This document shows, one piece after another, positions 1-5,775 of a stretch of DNA of 6,666 bases. A program made the position numbers and the translations under genes. Under the pieces are notes generated by a model, which was not told the origin of the DNA, searched no databases, and saw nothing but the letters and a program-made list of their open reading frames with translations. The stretch's first letter is position 1. Each line of letters opens with the position of its first letter. The DNA comes from Bacillota bacterium (lineage in GTDB: Bacteria; Bacillota; Clostridia; Peptostreptococcales; Anaerovoracaceae): NCBI GenBank assembly GCA_017936025.1, contig JAGBGL010000029.1:1-6666 (forward strand), given 5' to 3'.

Positions 1-4
1 AACA

Positions 5-283
5 ATGAACATGCAAGTATATTATTCCAACAAAAGCAAACTGATCGCACTGCTGCTGGTAGCTTTCCTTGGAGGTCTCGGTCTACACAGGATCTATCTT
101 GGCAGAAAGCAGTCGGGCCTCATAATGCTGGCGCTGTCGCTCATCGGAAGCATTACTTCTGCCATCGGTATCGGCGAAGCAGTTCTCTTTGTTGTCAGCT
201 GCTGGTGTCTGGTTGACCTGATTGCATTATGTATAGGAAAACTGACTGACGCACAGGGACGACCTCTGAAATTCGGCGTATAA
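5..283 (+). CDS. TM2-domain small membrane protein
   Basis: A 92-residue protein with the TM2-domain layout: a short polar N-terminus (about residues 1-11), a first membrane helix running into the hallmark GGLGLHRIYLGRKQSG (about residues 23-38), and a second hydrophobic segment (about 38-75) ending in WCLVDLIAL. The family consensus is usually HRFYLG; here Phe is replaced by Ile. TM2 proteins are small integral membrane proteins of mostly unknown function in bacteria. The start is uncertain: ATG codons lie at 5 and 11, any SD would lie outside the window, and the frame is still open at the left edge, so a start further upstream cannot be excluded. It is the only + strand gene here and converges with the amidohydrolase; the hairpins just after its stop fit a single-gene transcript end. 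The domain call is firm, the function is not known. Confidence 0.85.
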   Translation: MNMQVYYSNKSKLIALLLVAFLGGLGLHRIYLGRKQSGLIMLALSLIGSITSAIGIGEAVLFVVSCWCLVDLIALCIGKLTDAQGRPLKFGV

Positions 284-299
284 ATTATAACATATTACA

Positions 300-327
300 G
301 AAGCCGCACCTGAATTGGTGCGGCTTC
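300..327. terminator. Perfect 11-bp stem hairpin between convergent genes
   Basis: GAAGCCGCACC (300-310) and its exact reverse complement (317-327) flank the 6-base loop TGAATT. On the + strand no T-run follows directly. On the minus strand the stem is followed by a T-rich but interrupted stretch (TGTAATATGTTATAATTT), so it may end the amidohydrolase transcript, or assist the neighbouring terminator for the TM2 gene. Confidence 0.6.
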
Positions 328-335
328 AGACTGTA

Positions 336-361
336 GACATCCGTAAGGATGTCATTTTTTT
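336..361 (+). terminator. Rho-independent terminator of the TM2 gene
   Basis: GACATCC (336-342), loop GTAA (343-346) and GGATGTC (347-353) form a 7-bp stem, followed by one A and seven T residues (355-361). This is a classical intrinsic terminator for rightward transcription from the TM2 gene. The T-run overlaps the stop codon (360-362) of the convergent amidohydrolase, so the two genes share their 3' boundary. Confidence 0.8.
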
Positions 362-1985
362 ATCTTCTATATAAAATTTTTCCGTCGATCATTGTAATAT
401 CGGTCTTTACCGATTTGAGATTTTCCGGAGGAATTTCGAGTATATTTTCAGAGAGAACTACCATATCCGCAAGCTTTCCTGCTTCTAGGCTTCCCTTGAT
501 ATCTTCCTCACATGAAACGTATGCGCCGTTTATAGTGTACATACGGATCGCATCCATAAGTCCGATTTTCTGGCATTCCCCCGCTACAACTCCGCTTCTC
601 TTATCTTCACGGAACAGCGCACTGTACAGGCCGATCATAGGATCCACCTCTATTACCGGAGAGTCAGATCCCAGCGCAACAGTGATTCCATGCTCAAGAT
701 ATGACTTCAGCGGGAACATATAATTTACGCGGTCGCCATAATATTTTGTATAAGCCTCTGCATTTTCATGGAAGAAACCGGGATTAGAAACTACAGAAAT
801 ATTCAGTTCTTTAATACGGCGGATCAGCTCAATGTCCTGCAGGCCACAGTGATCAATACGGTGTCTGTGCAGACGCGGATTTGCAGTAACTGCTTTTTCA
901 ATGGCGTTGACCATGACTTCCACAGCTTTATCGCCGACTGCATGACACGTAACATTCCAGCCGCAGTTGTGCGCTTTCATCACGATTTCATCCGCTTCTT
1001 CCTGAGTATAAATCAGGATTCCTTCGAGATCGGGATCATGAGAATATGGCTCACGCGTTGCCGCGGACGGACCGCTGCTGCTTCCGTCCAGCAGGATTTT
1101 CACATGGCCGAGGCGGAAGAATTCATCCCCGATTCCGGCTTTGAGCCCTGTATCCAGCAGCTGGTTTATCCACCAGATTGTCTTTGCCTTTCCGTAAGCA
1201 TGATAAACAAGCGGATACATTCTGACATTGATGATGCCCTCATTGATTGCGTCCTGATAAAGACCTATCGTCTGCTCTCCGAAGAAACTTGCATCACATA
1301 CGCTTGTCACGCCGTGCTCGAGAAGCAGATCATTGCAGGCCTTGAAAGAAGCCATGTATTCTTCTCTCGTATATTTAACGATATCCCACATGTATGTGCA
1401 GGCTGTTTCTTTCAGAAGTCCTGTCATTCTGCCGTTTTCGTCTACGATTACTTCTCCGGGTGCGAATTTTTCCGGGCTGATTTCACCGGCTTCCAGAGCC
1501 AGAGTGTTATAAACACCCATATGCAGGCAGCATCTTGTGAGCTGAACAGGATGGTTAGGTGCTACTTCATCGAGCTCATCGCGTGTAGGGTGTCGTCCTT
1601 CTTTTAACTTACTCTGTTCATAACCTGTTGCTTTGATCCATGTTCCTTTTGGAGTCTTTTCAGCGGCTTCACGGATTTTTTCCATAATCCCGCCGATAGT
1701 CGGAACGTCATCACTGTTACAGTCTATTATGACCGCTGCATTCTGTCCGCGCATTCCCAGGTGCATATGCGCATCGATGAATCCGGGCAGAAGCGTACGG
1801 CCTTTCAGGTCTATAACTTCAGTTTCAGGGCCGATCCACTTCTCTACGAACTCATTGTCCCCTACAGCTGCAATTATATTTCCTTTGACTGCCGCTGCCT
1901 GACAGATATTATCAGAGTTATCCACAGTTATAACTGAACCGTTGTGGAAAACTACATCTGCGTACATTGAGATTGATTTATTCAT
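360..1985 (-). CDS. Amidohydrolase family protein (YtcJ-like, Amidohydro_3)
   Basis: A 541-residue metal-dependent hydrolase of the amidohydrolase superfamily, YtcJ/Amidohydro_3 type; that family includes N-substituted formamide deformylase and many enzymes of unknown substrate. Visible landmarks are the N-terminal beta-sandwich strand leading to GFIDAHMH (metal ligands His73 and His75), LLKETA (Glu193), VKILLDG (Lys296), CHAVGD (His348), RIDHC (His379), LGSDSPV (Asp441, the conserved catalytic/metal aspartate) and the C-terminal signature GSLEAGKLADMVVL (about 498-511). The length fits the family. No signal peptide is present, so it is cytosolic. The start is supported by the SD AGAGGT seven bases upstream. 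It lies 62 bases downstream of the symporter gene on the same strand, separated by a terminator-like hairpin. It probably hydrolyses an amide, carbamate or related C-N bond in the compound imported by the symporter; this is inference. Confidence 0.9.
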   Translation of the reverse strand: MNKSISMYADVVFHNGSVITVDNSDNICQAAAVKGNIIAAVGDNEFVEKWIGPETEVIDLKGRTLLPGFIDAHMHLGMRGQNAAVIIDCNSDDVPTIGGIMEKIREAAEKTPKGTWIKATGYEQSKLKEGRHPTRDELDEVAPNHPVQLTRCCLHMGVYNTLALEAGEISPEKFAPGEVIVDENGRMTGLLKETACTYMWDIVKYTREEYMASFKACNDLLLEHGVTSVCDASFFGEQTIGLYQDAINEGIINVRMYPLVYHAYGKAKTIWWINQLLDTGLKAGIGDEFFRLGHVKILLDGSSSGPSAATREPYSHDPDLEGILIYTQEEADEIVMKAHNCGWNVTCHAVGDKAVEVMVNAIEKAVTANPRLHRHRIDHCGLQDIELIRRIKELNISVVSNPGFFHENAEAYTKYYGDRVNYMFPLKSYLEHGITVALGSDSPVIEVDPMIGLYSALFREDKRSGVVAGECQKIGLMDAIRMYTINGAYVSCEEDIKGSLEAGKLADMVVLSENILEIPPENLKSVKTDITMIDGKILYRR

Positions 1986-1992
1986 GCCTATT

Positions 1993-1998
1993 ACCTCT
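1993..1998 (-). promoter_or_regulatory. SD of the amidohydrolase gene
   Basis: Read on the minus strand this is AGAGGT, seven bases before the ATG at 1985. It fixes the start codon. It directly follows the T-rich tract of the upstream hairpin. Its AGAGG is complementary to CCTCT in the 3' arm of that hairpin (plus-strand positions 2011-2015), leaving a 12-base loop, so the two pairings are mutually exclusive. Confidence 0.75.
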
Positions 1999-2036
1999 AA
2001 AAATATATACAGAGGCTGTGGATGAACAGCCTCTGT
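1999..2036 (-). terminator. Terminator-like hairpin between symporter and amidohydrolase
   Basis: On the minus strand ACAGAGGCTGT (2036-2026), loop TCATCC (2025-2020) and ACAGCCTCTGT (2019-2009) form a perfect 11-bp stem, followed by ATATATTTTT (2008-1999). This has the form of a Rho-independent terminator ending the symporter transcript 12 bases after its stop codon. No convincing promoter lies between it and the amidohydrolase, so it more likely gives partial termination (an attenuator setting less hydrolase than transporter) or 3'-end protection than a complete stop. Confidence 0.7.
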
Positions 2037-2047
2037 CAGTAAATCTA

Positions 2048-3535
2048 TTAAGCCTCTTCTTCGTATAATTCGTCCATGATGTGTTCAGGGAAGAACTTGC
2101 GCAGTGTTTCTTCGGAAGCCGGTTTTGTGCACAGGCTCACGATAATGAACAGTGGCAGGTTTACAGCCATGCCCCAGATTCCTGCGTGGATTCCCATTGG
2201 GTTTGACCATACGATGTTGCAGAGAGCAACTACGATAACTCCGCCTACAAGACCTGTGATTGCGCCTGCTTTTGTAGCTCTCGGCCAGCAGAATACGCCC
2301 AGCATACATGGGAACAGCTGTCCGATAAATCCGTAGCATACCAGCAGAATATATACAAGCTCTGCAGGATTTGTCAGTGCAAGAGGATAAGCAACCAGGA
2401 ATACACAAACCAGGAACAGTTTTCTCTGGAATTTACCTTCTTTTTCAGGTTTCATCTTAGTCAGAGGAGCTATAACGTCATGTGTAATTGTGTAAGCCGG
2501 TGTGTGCAGCTGAGGTTCTGCAGAAGACTGAGCTGCTGCCAGGATACCTGCTCCAAGAAGGCCTACCAGCCACCATGGAAGATTTTCAAGACAATATGTA
2601 AGCGCTGCTTTATCCATTTCTCCTGTATATTCAGGCATTGCAAATACACATACGAAACCTACAATAATCATAGGAATCATTACAAAGTAGAAAACAGGAA
2701 CATACATGTACTGTCTTCTTACTGTATCTTCATTTTTACCACCTGCTGCAAAGATCCAGAACTGTGGCCAGTAGGATACTGCACTGATCAGGATGGATGA
2801 TGTCCAGAAGCTTGGTGCAAAGTCACCGAGTTTTCCAGGCAGAGTCAGGTGTTCAGGACTTGTTTCAGCAAGAGTTCTGAATGCTTCCCCTATGCTGAAG
2901 GATCCCATAGCTGTATAAAGTACGAACAGGCATATCAGGATGGATAATGTGAACATGATCACACCCTGCATAACGTTTGTCCAGCCGATAGCACGGAGTC
3001 CGGAATTATATACATAGAATGCAATTGCACACAGAATAACCAGCTCACCGAGCCACATAGGAACAGCTCCATGGCTCATTACGTTCAGAATGTGTCCACA
3101 GCCGATGATCTGAACAAGAGAGTTTCCTATTACAGCAAAGGCTCCGACACATGCACACAGAATACGCAGTCCCTGAGATTCGAATCTCGCACCTATACCT
3201 TCAGCCTGTGTTCTGTAACCTGTTTCCTGAGCAAGGCGGTTAACTCTTGGCCCGATGAGATACATTGTGTAAACCATCAGTACCATGTACATGATAACGT
3301 AGAATACAGGTACGCCTTTAGCGAATGCCCATCCAGGTGATCCCAGGAAAGTGTAAGCACTTACGTTTCCTGCCCCTGTAAGGAAAATCATTACGATCAG
3401 CCCCATTGTGTTACCGGAGGCGGACCAGTTTTCCATACGGTTCATATCCAGCTTACCTTTGGCACTGAAACCTAAGATACAAGCTACAACTGTATAACAG
3501 ATAGTAATTACAAAAGGTCCCCAAGTCTGAATCAT
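2048..3535 (-). CDS. Sodium:solute symporter (SSS family)
   Basis: A 495-residue integral membrane transporter of the SSS family (relatives PutP, PanF), with about 12-13 hydrophobic segments. Landmarks, numbered from the chosen start: TGAGNVSAYTFLGSPGWAF (about 53-71), matching the broken first core helix; SGLRAIGWTNVMQG (about 178-191), matching the SSF signature; and ILAAAQSSAEPQLHTPAYTITHDV (about 331-354), where Ser337-Ser338 align with the Ser-Thr pair of the PutP Na2 sodium site. The usual aspartate of the WTD motif is Asn187 here. An upstream in-frame ATG at 3568 would add 11 residues, but the ATG at 3535 has the excellent SD GGGAGGT at eight bases and starts one base after the stop of the DUF3311-like gene, so it is preferred. 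The tail is acidic (DELYEEEA). It probably imports a small organic acid, amino acid or amide with sodium; the substrate is not predictable from sequence. Confidence 0.9.
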   Translation of the reverse strand: MIQTWGPFVITICYTVVACILGFSAKGKLDMNRMENWSASGNTMGLIVMIFLTGAGNVSAYTFLGSPGWAFAKGVPVFYVIMYMVLMVYTMYLIGPRVNRLAQETGYRTQAEGIGARFESQGLRILCACVGAFAVIGNSLVQIIGCGHILNVMSHGAVPMWLGELVILCAIAFYVYNSGLRAIGWTNVMQGVIMFTLSILICLFVLYTAMGSFSIGEAFRTLAETSPEHLTLPGKLGDFAPSFWTSSILISAVSYWPQFWIFAAGGKNEDTVRRQYMYVPVFYFVMIPMIIVGFVCVFAMPEYTGEMDKAALTYCLENLPWWLVGLLGAGILAAAQSSAEPQLHTPAYTITHDVIAPLTKMKPEKEGKFQRKLFLVCVFLVAYPLALTNPAELVYILLVCYGFIGQLFPCMLGVFCWPRATKAGAITGLVGGVIVVALCNIVWSNPMGIHAGIWGMAVNLPLFIIVSLCTKPASEETLRKFFPEHIMDELYEEEA

Positions 3536-3536
3536 A

Positions 3537-3773
3537 TTAGTGAACCTCCCATCTGTATGCAAGCACAACTACGATTATTGTAATAACGATTGCTCCCAGA
3601 GCTACCAGCATAAGAGATGGAACTCCTAATATGAGAGTTGGTACATTTACCAGATTGATAAATGGCGATACTGTAAATAATACAGTTAAAATCATAAGAA
3701 TGAATATTACCCATTCTTTTGGTTTGCGCGGCCTCACCATAACTCCGCTTTTCATTTTTTTCTGTTTCTCCAT
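3537..3773 (-). CDS. Small two-helix membrane protein, DUF3311-like symporter partner
   Basis: A 78-residue protein with a basic N-terminus (six Lys and two Arg in residues 3-19), a first membrane helix (about 21-39) and a second (about 50-72). Between them SPFINLVNVPTLILGVPSL resembles the PFxN...P..lGxP pattern of DUF3311/YhdT-type small proteins, which are commonly encoded directly upstream of SSS transporters (YhdT with PanF). The ATG at 3773 is preferred because AAAGGA lies seven bases upstream. The stop (3537-3539) lies one base from the symporter ATG, and the symporter SD lies inside its last codons, so translation is probably coupled. It is probably a membrane subunit or assembly factor of the symporter. 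The DUF assignment rests on pattern recognition; other small two-helix families are possible. Confidence 0.75.
   Translation of the reverse strand: MEKQKKMKSGVMVRPRKPKEWVIFILMILTVLFTVSPFINLVNVPTLILGVPSLMLVALGAIVITIIVVVLAYRWEVH
3544..3550 (-). promoter_or_regulatory. SD deciding the symporter start
   Basis: Minus strand GGGAGGT lies eight bases before the ATG at 3535. It sits inside the last codons of the DUF3311-like gene and supports the shorter 495-residue symporter over the 506-residue form starting at 3568. Confidence 0.8.
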
Positions 3774-3815
3774 AATTGAATCCTTTTTGTTGAATACTAC
3801 AAATTATCTTTAATT

Positions 3816-3843
3816 GTTATATCATAAATAAAAAAATTATCAA
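3816..3843 (-). promoter_or_regulatory. Predicted sigma-A promoter of the transport cassette
   Basis: Minus strand TTGATA (3843-3838) and TATAAC (3821-3816) are separated by 16 bases in a very AT-rich stretch. Transcription would start near 3809, giving a leader of about 35 bases before the ATG at 3773. The match to TTGACA/TATAAT is good but the background is AT-rich, so this is a prediction. It lies just downstream of the IS remnant. Confidence 0.5.
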
Positions 3844-3865
3844 GGCTTTTCTCAACCTTTATAAT

Positions 3866-3877
3866 TTTTAATTAAAA
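3866..3877. repeat. 12-bp perfect palindrome upstream of the promoter
   Basis: TTTTAATTAAAA is its own reverse complement. It lies 22 bases upstream of the predicted -35 box, where an UP-element or regulator site could be. The first ten bases recur at 4035-4044 on the far side of the IS remnant. An all-A/T palindrome in AT-rich DNA may be chance. Confidence 0.35.
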
Positions 3878-3890
3878 TCCTAATCCGAAC

Positions 3891-3962
3891 TTATCCGCCG
3901 CCTCCGGAAAGATATTCTTTTACAAGTTGTAATTTAAAATCAAAACTATATTTTTTAGACAT
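3891..3962 (-). pseudogene. IS3-family transposase OrfA, N-terminal fragment
   Basis: A 23-codon open frame starting at ATG 3962 encodes MSKKYSFDFKLQLVKEYLSG followed by three Gly and TAA (3893-3891). This matches the start of the helix-turn-helix OrfA protein of IS3/IS150-type elements, whose first residues are typically [M-x-K-K-Y-S-x-E-F-K-L-x-V-V-x-E-Y-L-x-G], about 100 or more residues in intact copies. Here the frame ends just where the family usually continues with a Tyr-containing segment and the second helix. It has its own SD AAGGAGG, 11 bases upstream. It cannot make a functional transposase. Confidence 0.75.
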
Positions 3963-3963
3963 G

Positions 3964-4016
3964 AAAAAACTGACCTCCTTAAGTTGAACTTTCGGATCCA
4001 ACTTTTGGGGGTCAGT
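3964..4016 (-). terminator. IS leader hairpin, probable terminator of the mutase gene
   Basis: On the minus strand ACTGACCCCC (4016-4007), a two-base T-T/A-A mismatch, and AAGTTG (4004-3999) pair with CAACTT (3986-3981) and GGAGGTCAGT (3978-3969) around a 12-base loop. One pair in the outer stem is G-T. The stem ends in a run of six T (3969-3964). It lies 35 bases after the mutase stop codon and is the only terminator-like structure there. The 3' arm contains the SD of the orfA fragment, so folding also hides that SD. Confidence 0.65.
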
Positions 4017-4051
4017 ATAGTTAGGGTGGCCCGGTTTTAATTAATTTCTCT

Positions 4052-5713
4052 CTATCCTATCAGTTCCAGTATTTCTTTTTTCGCCTGCTCCATCTCGCTG
4101 TATGCACAGGTCTGATCCGCACTTCCGATACAGAAGTACAGACGTACTTTCGGTTCGGTACCGGACGGACGACCTTTAATGAATCCGCCGTTTTCCAGAC
4201 CTATGCAGACCATATTGCCGTCACGCCAGCGGCGCACCACTTTCTGACCTGCGATCACATCAGGAGTCTCATTTTCAAGTGTCTCGAGCAGCTCAGCGAT
4301 TTTCTGTTTTCCTGCCGCACCTTCAAATTTCATGGAAACCTGCTGATCAACAAAGCATCCATACTCATCGAACAATTCCTGAAGCACCGCATACAGAGAC
4401 TTGCCGTGTTTCACTTTGTAATAGAGAGCAGCTTCTGCAACCAGTGCGGCTGCAACAACGGCGTCTTTGTCACGGGCATATGTACCCTTGAGATATCCGA
4501 TGCTTTCTTCAAAACCGAACAGGAAAGTACCTTTGCCGGCAATCTCCATTTCCTTGATCTGCTCGCCTATGAATTTGAATCCTACAGGAACTATGCGCCG
4601 CTCGACACCGAATTTCTCAGCCAGCTTTTCTGTGAATGCCGTAGAAACAACATTCTGTATCACCACGCCGTCTTCCGGCAGCCCGCCTTTTTCCTCCAGT
4701 GCTTCCAGTATATAATTCGTCAGCAGTATGCCGATCTGATTGCCTGTGAAATGATGGTAGCTTCCATCTTCTTTCCTGCACTGGACGCCCAGTCTGTCAG
4801 CATCCGGGTCAGTGGCCAGCAGCAGCTCCGCACCATGCTCTCCGGCATATTTCAGCGCCAGATCCCACGCCCCTTTATCTTCGGGGTTCGGAGAAGCCAC
4901 TGTTGAAAATTCTGTATCCGGCATCTCCTGCTCACGCACTGTCGTGACATCGGCAAAACCGGCTTCCGCCAGAACCTGCTGTACAGGAACTCTGCCGGTT
5001 CCATGCAGCGGTGTGAAAACGATTTTCATCTCGCCGCCGTGTTCTTTTATCAGATCTGCCTCCAGCAGCTCGTTTTTCACACACTCCAGGTACGCTCTGT
5101 CGACGTCTTCTCCTATAATTTCCAGCAATCCGCAGGCAATTGCTTCCTCTCTGGAAGCTGTTTTGACTTCCCATGGACAGCGGTTCAGAATATCTGTCAT
5201 TTGATCTGCATAAAACGGTGACAGCTGTGCGCCGTCATCGCCATAAACTTTGTAACCGTTGTATTCCTTAGGATTGTGGCTGGCCGTTATCATAACGCCT
5301 GCCGCGCATCCCAGATGACGCACTGCAAAAGACAGTTCCGGCGTCGGTCTTAAGGCATCAAACAAGTAAACTTTGATTCCCTGTGCCGCCAGCACCAGTG
5401 CAGTTTCCAGGCAGAACTCATCAGAGCATCTGCGGGGATCCCCGGCAATAACAACGCCTTTTTCAGCTCTGCCCTCTCTCAGGATGGTTTCTCCCAGACT
5501 CCAGCTGAGCCTGCGGATCAGATACTTGTTCATACGGTTGGTGCCTGCGCCGAGAATTCCCCGTACGCCTGATGTTCCAAACTCCAGATCGCAGTAAAAT
5601 CTGTCGTAAATTTCCTCTTCAGATAACCCTGTCAGTTCCTGCTTTATTTCGTTGTCAAAGATGGGACTTTCCAGCCAGAACCGGTATCTGTCCCTGATTT
5701 CCCCTTCTAACAT
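4052..5713 (-). CDS. pgcA: Phosphoglucomutase/phosphomannomutase (phospho-sugar mutase, PgcA-like)
   Basis: A 553-residue cytosolic enzyme of the alpha-D-phosphohexomutase superfamily, which interconverts hexose 1- and 6-phosphates through a phosphoserine. All four active-site loops are present in order: TASHNP (143-148, phosphorylated Ser145), DPDADR (302-307, Mg2+ ligands Asp302, Asp304, Asp306), GFEES (400-404, sugar recognition) and RPSGTEPK (515-522, phosphate binding). FGTSGVRG (45-52) is the usual N-terminal signature. Length and the GFEES/RPSGTEPK form fit the PGM2/PgcA branch (Bacillus subtilis PgcA is of similar size), whose main role is glucose-1-phosphate formation for UDP-glucose, glycolipids and glycogen. 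The start has SD GGAAGG six bases upstream. It follows the CoA-transferase gene by 62 bases on the same strand, possibly co-transcribed, and ends before the IS remnant hairpin. The gene symbol is given by family resemblance; phosphomannomutase activity cannot be excluded. Confidence 0.93.
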   Translation of the reverse strand: MLEGEIRDRYRFWLESPIFDNEIKQELTGLSEEEIYDRFYCDLEFGTSGVRGILGAGTNRMNKYLIRRLSWSLGETILREGRAEKGVVIAGDPRRCSDEFCLETALVLAAQGIKVYLFDALRPTPELSFAVRHLGCAAGVMITASHNPKEYNGYKVYGDDGAQLSPFYADQMTDILNRCPWEVKTASREEAIACGLLEIIGEDVDRAYLECVKNELLEADLIKEHGGEMKIVFTPLHGTGRVPVQQVLAEAGFADVTTVREQEMPDTEFSTVASPNPEDKGAWDLALKYAGEHGAELLLATDPDADRLGVQCRKEDGSYHHFTGNQIGILLTNYILEALEEKGGLPEDGVVIQNVVSTAFTEKLAEKFGVERRIVPVGFKFIGEQIKEMEIAGKGTFLFGFEESIGYLKGTYARDKDAVVAAALVAEAALYYKVKHGKSLYAVLQELFDEYGCFVDQQVSMKFEGAAGKQKIAELLETLENETPDVIAGQKVVRRWRDGNMVCIGLENGGFIKGRPSGTEPKVRLYFCIGSADQTCAYSEMEQAKKEILELIG

Positions 5714-5714
5714 A

Positions 5715-5730
5715 GGAAACCTTCCTTTCC
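5715..5730 (-). promoter_or_regulatory. SD of the mutase gene, in a small hairpin loop
   Basis: Minus strand GGAAA (5730-5726), GGAAGG (5725-5720) and TTTCC (5719-5715) form a possible 5-bp stem with the SD as its six-base loop, ending two bases before the start codon. The SD spacing (six bases) supports the ATG at 5713. The stem is short and weak and may have no effect. Confidence 0.45.
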
Positions 5731-5775
5731 GCCCGCCGCTTCCGCAGGAGCCTGAGTTATTTCAGCCATTTGACT

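Larger units (their letters stand above)
3891..4016 (-). mobile_element. Truncated left end of an IS3-family insertion sequence
   Basis: Read on the minus strand, this starts with ACTGACCCCCAAAAGTTGGA, the style of terminus seen in IS3-family elements of Firmicutes (TG at the tip, at 4014-4013). A leader of about 50 bases with SD AAGGAGG (3980-3974) and the start of an IS3-type orfA (3962-3891) follow. The rest of the element, including orfB with its DDE domain and the right end, is absent. No target duplication of 3-4 bases can be recognised because the right end is lost. The remnant sits between the mutase gene and the transport cassette. The family call is based on the orfA N-terminus and terminus style, from memory rather than a database search. 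Confidence 0.7.

Noticed and set aside
768..1607. A 279-codon open frame on the + strand, antisense to the amidohydrolase
   Set aside because: It lies wholly inside a gene with complete family motifs, its translation is Cys/His/Phe-rich without any recognisable domain, and no SD-start combination is convincing. It is a shadow frame.
2001..2041. Promoter for the amidohydrolase using CTGACA and TATATA in the gap
   Set aside because: The two boxes are 24 bases apart, too far for a sigma-A promoter, and most of the spacer is the hairpin stem.
3969..4016. Short MITE made of the two ends of an IS joined together
   Set aside because: The inverted pair alone would fit, but an orfA start with SD follows directly on the same strand, so a left-end remnant with a leader hairpin explains more.
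4406..4906. A 166-codon open frame on the + strand inside the mutase gene (and overlapping 4467-4715, 4812-5204)
   Set aside because: The mutase frame shows all active-site loops in this stretch; the antisense translations have no domain-like composition.
5731..5775. Possible terminator between CoA-transferase and mutase genes
   Set aside because: Only weak imperfect pairings (such as GCTCC/GGAAGC) are visible and there is no T-run on the minus strand, so read-through is more likely.
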